From Brienomyrus brachyistius (taxonomy: Eukaryota; Chordata; Actinopteri; Osteoglossiformes; Mormyridae): DNA of 64,000 nucleotides. The stretch spans positions 1 through 64,000 of the forward strand of contig NW_026042410.1 in assembly GCF_023856365.1 (NCBI RefSeq). Reading direction: 5' to 3'. Position numbers and translations under genes: made by a program. Under the pieces are notes generated by a model. The model saw only the letters and a program-made list of their open reading frames with translations, did not search any database and was not told the DNA's origin. Position 1 is the stretch's first letter. Each line of letters starts with the position of its first letter. Of the stretch, positions 33,186-43,252 are shown in pieces.

Positions 33186-34141
33186 GCAGCCTGCTAAGAG
33201 GTGCTGCCTGATGTGTCTTGCTCTCGCGGAGTTTTGGTACCATGTGACATGGTGACGTAATGCAACGGGCGATAAAAAATATAACCATGATGCATTGCGT
33301 CAGGACCAGAATGCATTGCTTTAAGCTAGCGCTGTATGTGGGTGCATGAAGTGGAAAGCACCCAATAATAAACATAACATTTTTTTAAAAATGTTTTCTT
33401 CACCGGTTGCAGTGAATTTAAATAAAGAGCTATGATGGTGCTGCAAATGGCTTTGCATAGTAGTTAGTAGTAGCATTAGCCGCTGTGTGCGGCATTAGCT
33501 TTCTACAGTCCTTACAGATGGTTCGTGTTTTGTCTGTCTCCCTTTCGCCATTTATATTTTCCGCCGGGCACCCGAAATGCTGACACACAAAAGATTCAAA
33601 AGTGTCTGGGGTATCTACTATAGTAATTTAGTCCAGATGCCGACATATTTACAGCAGCTCATTTGCAGCGCATTCGTGAAACGGCTTTTCGCTCCAACGA
33701 GAAATCTCGTCATGTTGTAATATCGCGAGATCTCGTGACACGCGTTTCACTCCCACTTCTTAGTAACAGTCATGATTTGATAAAGTGACAACCTGCGTAA
33801 TAATTGGTAATACATAGAGTTTGCTATTGTTCAGGCTAGCAGACTGTTATGGCTTGAGGTTAATGGTGCCTGTTACTTGTGAATTTTCACATTTGCAGGG
33901 ATCTTCTGCCTCGTGAACGTGAAACGGGTAATTATGCTAAAAGAAGAAAAAAGCAGAACTGCAATGTGTGTAAGGCTGGTGCTGATTTTTCAGTCTGAAC
34001 ACAGTAAAATTTATACAAATTACCTGTATTCAAACTTGTATTCTTTATATAGTTTGGTTAATTACTATTTAAAAGTTTTATCTGCGCTCTTGTATAACTT
34101 ATATTGGAGACTTGTATGTACTTTTCGATTGGAAATGGTTA
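33186..34141. other. Interval without a recognised gene
   Basis: Contains a CpG-containing patch at 33640-33760 with the palindrome CGAGATCTCG. The open frame at 33913-34164 (+) has no domain and runs into the MITE. Confidence 0.35.
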
Positions 34142-34301
34142 GCTGTATACAGGGGCGCCGCTAAGGGGGGGAAAGTTGGGACAATTCTAAGGGCCCACGC
34201 CCTTTAGGGGCCCCCAGAGATCTGAATGGGTGTGATAGGGGGGCCCAACCTCATATTTTGTCATAGGGCCCAAAATTGCTAGCGGCGCCCCTGGCTGTAT
34301 A
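34142..34301. mobile_element. Short hAT-type MITE with 8-bp target duplication
   Basis: Element 34150-34293 (144 bp), ends CAGGGGCGCCGCTAAG and TAGCGGCGCCCCTG, with perfect 8-bp duplication GCTGTATA at 34142-34149 and 34294-34301. Interior rich in GGGCCC. Confidence 0.9.
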
Positions 34302-36140
34302 TACTTTGAATATTTTTATGATTAATTTCTTTGTTTATTTAATTTGGCAACAGATCTGCACTTTTAGCAGTATTGCTGTCAATTTTTGTGAAAGTTGTTA
34401 CTAAATAAAACAAAAGAAGCAGACTTGTGTAAATCCTATATTGGTCGTGTATTCTTCCTGTAGCGTAGTGACAGCTTTTTGTACGGAAGCCGTGAACGGC
34501 TGTGCTTGCAAATATATTTTCTTCTGAATAATTAGAAGGATAAGCATATTTTGTCGCCGCCGCGAGATAGTCATGCCATACACAGCTCTGCTCGTTTTTG
34601 TACTGTAACCGTGTTACTTAATTTGCGAATCCATGAATTTAACGTTGACATTAAGTCAACATTGACATTGACAACGTTGACATTAAGTGTTGCACCTATC
34701 TAGTGTTTTACCGTGAAGGGCATGTTATATCTTGTCTCTAAGTCGCACTATGGTCCAGGGGAATGCTATGTCATATTAGAACATGTGTCGATGATGTGGC
34801 AATATAAATATTTTAGAATACTGTCAGTTTTAGTTTCAGAAATCCATCATTTGAGAAAAAAGGCCAGTCACGACAAATATATATGGAATATAACAACAGA
34901 GGTTAGCTGTATTTGTTTAAGTGTAAAGATGCACATAGAAACATGCATGAGCTCATCTGAGAATAAACTGAATGCAATGAAGATTTGTGACTCCTGCTGG
35001 AAAATGCGAATAGTGGCAGGGTCTTCAAGCAGTACATTTGTCTGAGAGTCAGTTAATATTAGGAAAGGCACCGATTTTTTTTCAATGGCGCTAATTATCA
35101 AGAAGGAAATGGAGTACCCCAGTACCTGGTTTACGGGCACTGGAAGCTCCAGTATCAGTCAGACTTTCATGTAAGTATATGTGTGTTTAATGACTTGTGC
35201 ATGTTTCATCTTTACCAGGGGCAGAGGGGAAACTCAATAAATAGCCTTCTCTCACACTTCCAGGCCTGCAGAACTGAGCATGTCCCCTGGTTTTGTGCAT
35301 ATGTCTGTAGGCTTTGAGTTTTTCCTATGGGGGCTTCAATTTCCTCCCAGAGTACAAATACGTGCAGATCAGTTGCATTGGGGAGTCCATACTGTGATGC
35401 TGAGTGGGTGTAGGAGGAGATTGAGAGATGAAACTCCGGATGATTTACTCCCTCGGCTAACTAACCAGAACAGGATCGTACCAATACCAAAATGATAAGT
35501 TTATAAATGTTTTTCACTACCCTGATTCATTCAGTTATTTCTGTTTGTTAATTCCATCCCCCAAGCAAATACATAAATAAACAAACAAATATTCAGGGGG
35601 AATGTGTCATAGGTGATAGAATCAGTGGATGAATCTAAAGAAAAAAAGTAATGATTTCTTTCTCTCCAAAACACAATGCACAAAACTCTTAAGTTAGGTA
35701 AGACATTGAAATTTTATGACAGTAGCATGATGCAGAGGAACAACAGAAGGAAAAATCTAACTAAACCTGAGTCAACTAGGACTAATTACACTAAATTAAG
35801 TGGAACACACAAAATACCTAAAACAACTTAATAAACAAGCAAGAAATATTACATTTGATTAACTATACTGATGCCTGAGGGAAGTTCTTGTGCATAATGC
35901 AGCAAGTATATACAGCTGCAGAGACACTACACATAGTGCAAATAAATTAAAAAGTATACAGTACACACACTGATTCCTGAAAAATCTAAATACCATGGAA
36001 TACTAATGAAATACTGATGATGATGATAATAATAGAAATAATAATGAATTAGTTTAGGGTATTATGCAATTGACATGTACAATTAAAAAAGAAATTGCAC
36101 CAGACATTTCCTGTGGCAAAGAAGGGTTGCTTTGTGCCAC
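34302..36140. other. Interval without a recognised gene
   Basis: AT-rich. Open frames at 34713-35045 (+), 34868-35140 (-) and 35280-35495 (+) lack recognisable domains. A short coding-like run before a GTAAGT at 35170-35175 (from ATG 35085) is too weak to call an exon. Confidence 0.35.
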
Positions 36141-36345
36141 ATTACTCAAGTCAATTCACTTTATTTTGTATAGTACATTTTCATAGCCTTACATTGTCTC
36201 AAAGCACTTTACTTTGTCCCTGCCCAATTGTCCCAGTGAGCAAGATCTAGCCTGAAAAATTAGAAAGCGACATTGGCAAGGATAAACTCAGTCATAGTAA
36301 GAAACCTTTGGAGGAACCAGAGTGAAAGGGGGAGCCCATCCTCCA
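36141..36345 (+). repeat. Dispersed fish repeat (GGGGGAGCCCATCCTCC type)
   Basis: Begins CAAGTCAATTCACTTTATTT and includes CTCAAAGCACTTTAC and AAAGGGGGAGCCCATCCTCC. Related text occurs at 45560-45690. A common teleost interspersed repeat, class not determined. Confidence 0.55.
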
Positions 36346-36740
36346 CAGGTCAGAAGTCACGTTAACAAAGTCCTGATTTATATGGTTTATATGGTTCAAT
36401 TAGTTAAGTCCGGATGTAAATACAGAATAACTGGCAGCAGGGCACACAGGAAAGACGTAAACAGGCAGGAGGGCAGGCAGGAGGGTGGCACAGGCAGGAC
36501 GTAATGGGCAGGAGGGCGGGCAGGCAGGGCAGCACAGGCAGCCAGAACTGTTTTGCCACTGCAAAACAATTTTTGCAAAACAATTTCATCTGCATTTGTT
36601 CCCCCAAGGTATAACAGCAGCTAATTTATGAACATGCTGCTTTTCAGAAAAGAAGTTTAATTTCCAGGAGCATGACCAGTGCATACATTTAGTGTTGATG
36701 GTTCTTTGTAAAATGGATGTTCTGTACTTTTATTGATCTG

Positions 36741-36785
36741 TCCATCCATCCATCCATCCATCCATCCATTCATCCATTTTCTAAC
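36741..36785. repeat. (ATCC)n microsatellite and SINE-tail-like end
   Basis: About eight CATC units followed by TTTTCTAACTACTTCT, resembling the degenerate 3' end of a SINE in reverse. Confidence 0.75.
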
Positions 36786-36864
36786 TACTTCTGATGAAGT
36801 TCCGGGTTATGAGGTATCCTGAAGCCCAGGCAATATGGGACAAACACACACATGCACACACATA

Positions 36865-37128
36865 GGGTATACCTATCCTTATGGGGCCCGCTCATTGACT
36901 TCTATTGGATAAATGCTAACGCTAACTATGACAATCTTAACCCCCACCCTGCCCTAACCATAACCATAAGTAACCAAGCAAAATAAAAGAGGTTTTGCAT
37001 TTTTAGTTTTTCCACAGCAGTCACATATTTTTATAAAATAGAGTTTTCCTGGTTTTCAGTTTCGTGGTCCCCATAAGGGAAAAAAAAAACAGGTATTTAT
37101 CACGCTATGGGGTAGGATAGGTATACCC
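36865..37128. mobile_element. MITE with perfect 14-bp terminal inverted repeats
   Basis: Ends GGGTATACCTATCC (36865-36878) and GGATAGGTATACCC (37115-37128) are exact inverted repeats. 264 bp, non-coding; interior includes CATTGACTTCTATTGG and CCCTAACCATAACCATAAG. A clear target duplication is not seen. Confidence 0.75.
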
Positions 37129-37524
37129 GCTCGCACACACACACACAGACATGCACACAAATGGATAGATCACCACAGTTACTATGGATGTCGATCCTGC
37201 AATAATGAGACAGAACTATCATACTTAACAGGATCATATCCCTAGTTCTACATATGCATAATTATATTTAAAAAAGATCCCACGCACCTAGCACATGAGA
37301 TGTTTGAACTTCTGCCCTCTGGTAAACGTTACCGCAGTATGCATTGCAGAACAACCAGATTTAATAAGAGCTTCTAACCCCAAAGCCATCAGAATACTAA
37401 ATGCTAATGAACATACGTTTATGTGAAACCCTACTCTCTCTTACTCTCTGTGCACTTTATTACCACAACTGGTATTAAGTTTACTTTTTATTTATACAGT
37501 ATAGTGCAATAATATAATCACGAT

Positions 37525-37666
37525 TTGTGTGTGAGTGTGCCCTGTGATGGGCTGCCCCCCATCCTGGATTGTTCCCTGCCTCGTGCCCATTCCACATTCC
37601 GGGATAGGTTCCGGACCACCCGCGACCCAGTAGGATAAGCAGTTTGGAAAATGGATGGATGGATAT
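37525..37666 (+). repeat. 5'-truncated V-SINE
   Basis: From TTGTGTGTGAGTGTGCCCTG to GCAGTTTGGAAAATGGATGG. It is followed directly by another dispersed repeat at 37667. Confidence 0.8.
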
Positions 37667-37868
37667 AACTAACATAAGACAGACATTACACCTAACAAAC
37701 AATAAACACGAAATAAAGGAGTGGATACAAAAAAAATGTAATGCAATGACCAGATTTAACACCTGGATTATGTCCCCCCTTAGTCTCCTTTGCTCGAGGC
37801 TAAACAGATTCAGCTCAGCTAACCTCTCCTCATTAAACATTCCTCTAAGACCAGGAATCATTCTCCCA
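37667..37868 (-). mobile_element. Short dispersed repeat joined to a CR1-like LINE fragment
   Basis: 37667-37758 (ACTAACATAAGACAGACATT to GACCAGATTTAA) recurs at 40857-40955. 37759-37868 is a minus-strand CR1-like piece (RGMFNEERLAELNLFSLEQR) matching 42294-42406. The join ...AGATTTAA/CACCTGG looks like a LINE end inserted in, or recombined with, the first repeat. Confidence 0.65.
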
Positions 37869-38648
37869 GCCAAGCAAGCCTGAGTCCGGCTTCCACTCCC
37901 CCGATCCCCAGCAATGTTAACTTGGAAGGGCGTATTCTGTATGCACAACTGAGACAACCCAGGTGGAGCTTATCGGCTGGCAAAATTGCCTTCAGGTATC
38001 ACCCACCCTAGTGAGAGTCCAAGCTAGGGCCGTTCTCAGAACTCACCCTAAACGAAGTCCTGCTCAAAAGTTGTAATGACCGCCTGAGGTACCTGTCAGC
38101 CTTGCCCGTAATGAGTCAGTGGGTGTAGCCGGGCTGACACGCTTTTGGGCATCCAATTGCTGAGAACTCCCCTTCGGTTCTGACAAACTGTACGATCACA
38201 AGCAGTGACAGCAGAGCCACAGACAAGCTCAACCAACAGAGAGCGAATGGTAAGCACCCAGCACCCGAAGGGCTCAACTGATCACATCCAAACGACTTCC
38301 TGATGGGATTGTGTACGTAACTGGTTTACTGTTGTTAATAGTGGTTGAACTTCTATGCAAGTCCCCTTGTTGGGGGAGATGGAATGAATGAAAGCATAAG
38401 GTGAAATAAAACCTAAAATAAATCAAAAAGGTTAAACGGGAATCAAACCAAATGAATTGTGTTTCTTATTCAATTGTAAACATCAATTAGTTATGCAACA
38501 ATAACCTAATTGGATGTTAATGTATTGTGATCAAACTGATTTAGTCTGTGAAGTTGATTCCTGCTTTCAGGCAAGAACCTGTGTGTCCAATTATGCGTGT
38601 TGTATCACCGCAGTTGACCACCAGAGACCCAACTCAGATGTTGTTAAC
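37869..38648. other. Interval without a recognised gene
   Basis: Moderately G+C-rich text around 37920-38310 without an open frame or known repeat motif. Possibly an unrecognised LTR or non-coding gene part. Confidence 0.3.
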
Positions 38649-38649
38649 C

Positions 38650-39773
38650 TACTATGGCGGACCACTAGAGGTGCAATTTCAATGGAGTGGCACTGCTATG
38701 GCTTGCCACTAGAAGCGCAATTTCAAAATTGAGTGGTAGTTCTATGCCTGACCACTAGAAGCGCAATTTCGAAATGGAGTGGTAGTTCTATGCCTGACCA
38801 CCGGGGGCGCAATATCGAAATGGAGTTGTAGTTCTATGCCTGACCACTGGAGGCGCGATTTTGAAATGGAGTGGTAGTTCTATGCCTGACCACTGGAGGC
38901 GCAATTTCGAACTGGAGTGGTAGTTCTATGCCTGACCACCGGGGGCGCAATATCGAAATGGAGTGGTACTTCTATGCCTGACCACCGGGGGCGCAATATC
39001 GAAATGGAGTGGTAGTTCTATGCCTGACCACCGGGGGCGCAATTTCGAAATGGAGTGGTAGTTCTATGCCTGACCACTAGAGGCACGATTTCGAAATGGA
39101 ATAGTAGTTCTATGCCTGACCACTAGAGGCGCGATTTCGAAATGGAGTAGTAGTTCTATGGCTTGTCACTAGAAGCGCAATTTCAAAATTGAGTGGTAGT
39201 TCTATGCCTGACCACTAGAAGCGCAATTTCGAAATGAAGTGGTAGTTCTATGCCTGACCACCGGGGGCGCAATATCGAAATGGAGTGGTAGTTCTATGCC
39301 TGACCACTAGAGGCGCGATTTCGAAATGGAGTAGTACTTCTATGGCTTGCCACTAGAAGCGCAATTTCAAAATTGAGTGGTAGTTCTATGCCTGACCACT
39401 AGAAGCCCAATTTCGAAATGGAGTGGTAGTTCTATGCCTGACCACCGGGGGCGCAATATCGAAATGGAGTGGTAGTTCTATGCCTGACCACTAGAAGCGC
39501 GATTTCGAAATGGAGTGGTAGTTCTATGCCTGACCACTAGAGGCGCAATTTCGAACTGGAGTGGTAGTTCTATGCCTGACCACCGGGGGCGCAATATCGA
39601 AATGGAGTGGTAGTTCTATGCCTGACCACCGGGGGCGCAATATCAAAATGGAGTGGTAGTTCTATGCCTGGCCACTAGAGGCGCAATATCGAAATTGAGT
39701 GGTAGTTCTATGCCTGGCCACTAGAGGCGCAATTTCGAAATGGAGTGGTAGTTCTATGCCTGACCACTAGAGG
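38650..39773 (+). repeat. 46-bp minisatellite, about 24 copies
   Basis: Unit GACCAC(T/C)(A/G)G(A/G)GGCGCAAT(T/A)TCGAAATGG continuing AGTGGTAGTTCTATGCCT. Variant units beginning GCTTG(C/T)CACTAGAAGCG recur at about 38700, 39160 and 39352; the last two are about four units apart and are followed by the same order of variants, so a tetrameric higher-order repeat is visible in part of the array. Every unit has CpG sites and TTCGAA/TATCGAA. Confidence 0.95.
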
Positions 39774-40856
39774 TAACCAAAGATATAGCTAGGCGGTTGC
39801 CGACGCTAGATGAGTGACACACACATTTAATGCATGCGCATGCTGCTTGTGGCCTTCTTCTGTGCCTTGCACAGTATAAAACCCCTTAAAACAATTACTG
39901 AAGCGAGACGGCGCACGCGTTACGGCGACAGATTTAAATTGTGAGTGCACTATATCTCGTCGCAAATGGTGCTTAACCACGGCGGGTCTCAAGCACAGGA
40001 GACTCCCAATTTCTAAATGACACACACTTGGCTCACAGCGCAAAGTTGTGTTAAACTTGCTTTGTCTAAAGCAGGCACACACATACGAGTATGATCCTGA
40101 TAGGTAACTAAGCTATCGGTCTTATGTCCAAGCGCAACATAATTTAGGTTAGAACCTCATAACAAGTATTCCCGTTCGCTAATAGAGAGATCTCTCCCAG
40201 GATATATAGAAACGGAGACACTCGTCCGAATTGAACCTGGAAACAAAGCGCTACATCTGAGAATCTCGTCAGACATAGGGTTAAAGTTTACTGCAGTTTA
40301 ATACGAAAGAACTACAATGAAATCACCGAAAATAAAACAAAATAATATAACTACTAATAATAGAAATAAAAATAACTATAATAAGCCCATATGATCCCGC
40401 TTAAATGCCTTCAGATTGCCATGAGTGCGACTTTTGCAACCAGTTGACAGTAGCGCTTCTTCACTGCACGTTCGGTCATAAAAAGTTTAAATTGTGTGCT
40501 CAGAATAAGTTTAAACCTTGTGCCTTGTGATTATTAACCAATTTTTATGCTGAATGGTCGGCTCAAACTCAATTGCGAAACACCGTGAGTCTGTTAATGT
40601 GTGACTTAAATGGAACTCATTAATAACCAGTATCACGTAATAACCTGGGTTAGAATAGAAGGCTTGTCCAACGAGCTGCGTCACCAGGTAATGTAAACGA
40701 TCGGTAGCGAAGCTCCCCTCACGGCCAATGAGAGAGAGTCTCGCGATATTTCAGGCGAATTTGAGGTTTCAGAGCGTAGATCGCACAGGCAGGGATTCTT
40801 GTGAGCACTCAATGAACGGAGGCTGAAGTTGTGTAAAAGACATGCATTTATTCCTA
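39774..40856. other. Unique-looking sequence, no gene recognised
   Basis: No recognisable coding domains; the minus frame at 39789-40082 contains cysteine pairs but no family. A TATAAAAC near 39876 is an isolated TATA-like string. Confidence 0.3.
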
Positions 40857-40955
40857 TAACTAACATAAGACAGACATTACACCTAACAAACAATAAACAC
40901 GAAATAACGGAGTGGACACAAACAATGTAATCATGAAAATGCAATGACCAGATTT
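40857..40955 (+). repeat. Dispersed repeat, second copy of the 37667-37758 segment
   Basis: ACTAACATAAGACAGACATT through GACCAGATTTAA, with a 14-bp addition (AATCATGAAAATGC region) absent from the copy at 37667. Confidence 0.7.
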
Positions 40956-41860
40956 AAAATGAGTAACCTTAAAAGGGAAAATACTGTTCTGCAAAGCAAG
41001 CAATTTGTGGAAATACTGTCCTAAAGTAATATAGCAGGTGAATAGGAGTTTAGGTTGTTATAAATGAAAGGAAGTTTGTTTACTTGGTTGCAGAGTGGGG
41101 GGGGGGGGGGTCTTGGCAGTTGGTTGCGGAGGCTGATGAGCTGATGGGTGATGGCACTCAGGGAGGCGCGGTGTTTGCAGCGGTTGTTGGAGTGGAGCCC
41201 CTCTGATTCCCTCTCCTGGTGAAGCTTGGGCTTGGTTGCAGTTCTCTGTCCAGCTGGGTCTTCACTGATAGGCTTCAGGAGGGCTTCTTGTGGGCTTCTC
41301 TTCTCTTGGGCTGATGTTCTCTGCCTCTCTTCGTGCTGATGGTCTTTTGTTTTCTCCTCCCTTCTGTTTCTCCTCTCCTGGCTTTGTTCTGAGGTGCCAG
41401 GTTTTATAGTGTAAAGTTCGTGAATAGGAGTGACCAGGAATTCGACTCCTGGACCAATGGCTGACCATCCATTTGGCGGGCTTTCGGAAGGGGGTCTGTA
41501 TCAGTCCTTTTGAGATTTATGACCAGAGTGATTTCCCTTGTATTGATGATTTTCGTTAGGCTGGTGTAACTTTTGATATATTCACTTTCGTGGTAACCAC
41601 TGACCAGATTTGGAAACTGGAGTGATTTTCCATCGGTTTGATACCAAACATGCCATAGCAGCCTAGCGGTTCACACCTCATACCATCTGTAATGATTAAT
41701 TAATGATTACTTATATTATGTCGTTATGTTATATTACTCACACCTTATTTTATGCCTCACAATCTATATAATTGTAAATATACTGTGTAGCTGCTGGCGC
41801 GTTCCAAACTAAATCTCATTGTACTTACAATGTCAATAAAAACATCCATCCATCCATCTA
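40956..41860. other. Interval without a recognised gene; poly-G run
   Basis: A G14 homopolymer lies at 41097-41110. The minus frame 41262-41468 is rich in Lys/Glu/Arg without a domain. Nothing else supported. Confidence 0.35.
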
Positions 41861-41861
41861 G

Positions 41862-42930
41862 GCAGGCCAGTGTCGCCTCCATCCTTCCTGAAGTCAGTGA
41901 TTCCTTTGTCTTTGTGCTGTTTAGTGCCAAATTGTTTGCTGAACTCCAACCTATCAGTTTCTGGACCTCATCTCTGTAAGCTGACTCATAAGAACCAAAG
42001 AGATTTACAAATGAGAGGAGGCCATTCGGCCCATCAAGCTCCTTTGAGGAGAACTTAGCTAATAGCTCAAAAATCTTATCTAGCTCTGATTTAAAAGAAC
42101 CCAGGGTTTTAGCTTGTGTTACAATAACAGGAAGACTATTCCATACTCTAACTACACGCTGTGTACAGAAATGCTTCATCAAATTCGTTTTAAAATGTTC
42201 TCCAGCTAATTTCCACTTATGGCCACGAGTTCTGGTATTTAAACTAACATTGAAATAGCCATTTGGCTGAACAGCATCCAGACCTGTTAGAATCTTAAAC
42301 ACCTGGATTATGTCCCCCCTTAGTCTCCTTTGCTCGAGGCTAAACAGATTCAGCTCAGCTAACCTCTCCTCATTAGACATTCCTCTAAGACCAGGAATCA
42401 TTCTCGTTGCCCTACGTTGCACCTTTTCCAAGGCAGCAATGTCCTTCTTAAGGTATGGTAACCAAACCCGCACACAATATTCTAGGTGGGGTCTTACCAA
42501 GGAATTATATTATCGTAGCATCACTTGCCTTGTCTTAAACTCCACACACCTAGAGATGCAATGTGCCTTCTCGCGTGGTGTTCCTGCAGAGGGAGTCTGT
42601 GAGTGCTGGAGATTGGGGGAGGGGGCAGTGTGGCTATGTCTGCTCTGTGTTCCTCCAGACGAGCAAAGAAGCTGTTTAGCTCCTTTGCTAAAAGGGCGTT
42701 GCTGTTAACAGTGACGGTGTTGTTGCCTTTGAAGTTTGTAATGTGTTGTATTCCCTGCCACACCCACTGTGGGTTGTTGTATGTGAAGTAGACCTCTATT
42801 TTCTGTTTCTCTGCCTGCCTGGCAACCTTGATGCCCCTATTCAGGTTAGCTCTGGCTGCACTCTGTGTTCTTGACTGCGCTGTCTTGTCCTGTAGTATTG
42901 TATTGTTGCTCTTGTGTTTATCTTGCACTT
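41862..42930 (-). mobile_element. L2-like LINE remnant with a CR1-like LINE inside it
   Basis: 42557-42930 (minus) is the L2-like linker (ARANLNRGIKVARQAEKQKI, VWQGIQHITNFKGN). 41990-42556 is a CR1-like piece (VRPHLEYCVRVWLPYLKKD, RRATRMIPGLRGM, SEERLAEL-like run, ending in its GGAGGCCATTCGGCCCATC UTR). 41870-41988 returns to L2-like RT (SAYRDEVQKLIGWSSANNLA). A minus frame of 247 codons runs through the CR1/L2 junction by chance. A segment of the L2-like RT is missing, so insertion was accompanied by deletion or the host copy was already internally deleted. Confidence 0.8.
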
Positions 42931-43110
42931 TCTCCCTCTGTTTGTGCTCCTTTCACTCTGTATAGTTCTATCTTGCCCGCACTTGTGTCATCTTGTGTTG
43001 TTTCTGTTTTTCTTCTTTGTGTTGCACCGTGGTCCAGGAGGAACAATGTTTCCTTTCACTGTGTACTGTGTATATTGCTGAAATAACAATAAACCCACTT
43101 GACCACCTGC
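42931..43110 (+). mobile_element. L2-like LINE 3' UTR, plus sense
   Basis: Contains CACCGTGGTCCAGGAGGAAC, TTTCACTGTGTACTGTG and ends GAAATAACAATAAACCCACT, the usual 3' end of fish L2-like LINEs. Orientation is opposite to the neighbouring L2-like coding remnant. Confidence 0.6.
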
Positions 43111-43252
43111 CTCAATTCATCCTGAAGAGTTTTCCAATGTTGTTCAAAGGTCTGTTTGTTTCGAGTGAAGGACACGCCCCTGGACGTGCTGGATAAGGGG
43201 ACCACAGATCAGTGTCCTCAGTCCTGCTTCTCCCTTCAAAGCTGAGAGGAAG

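Noticed and set aside
37132..37160. Telomere-like CCCTAACC tract near 36950
   Set aside because: A short degenerate motif inside a MITE, not a telomeric array.
38650..39773. CRISPR-like array
   Set aside because: Units are directly adjacent 46-bp repeats without spacers; eukaryotic minisatellite.
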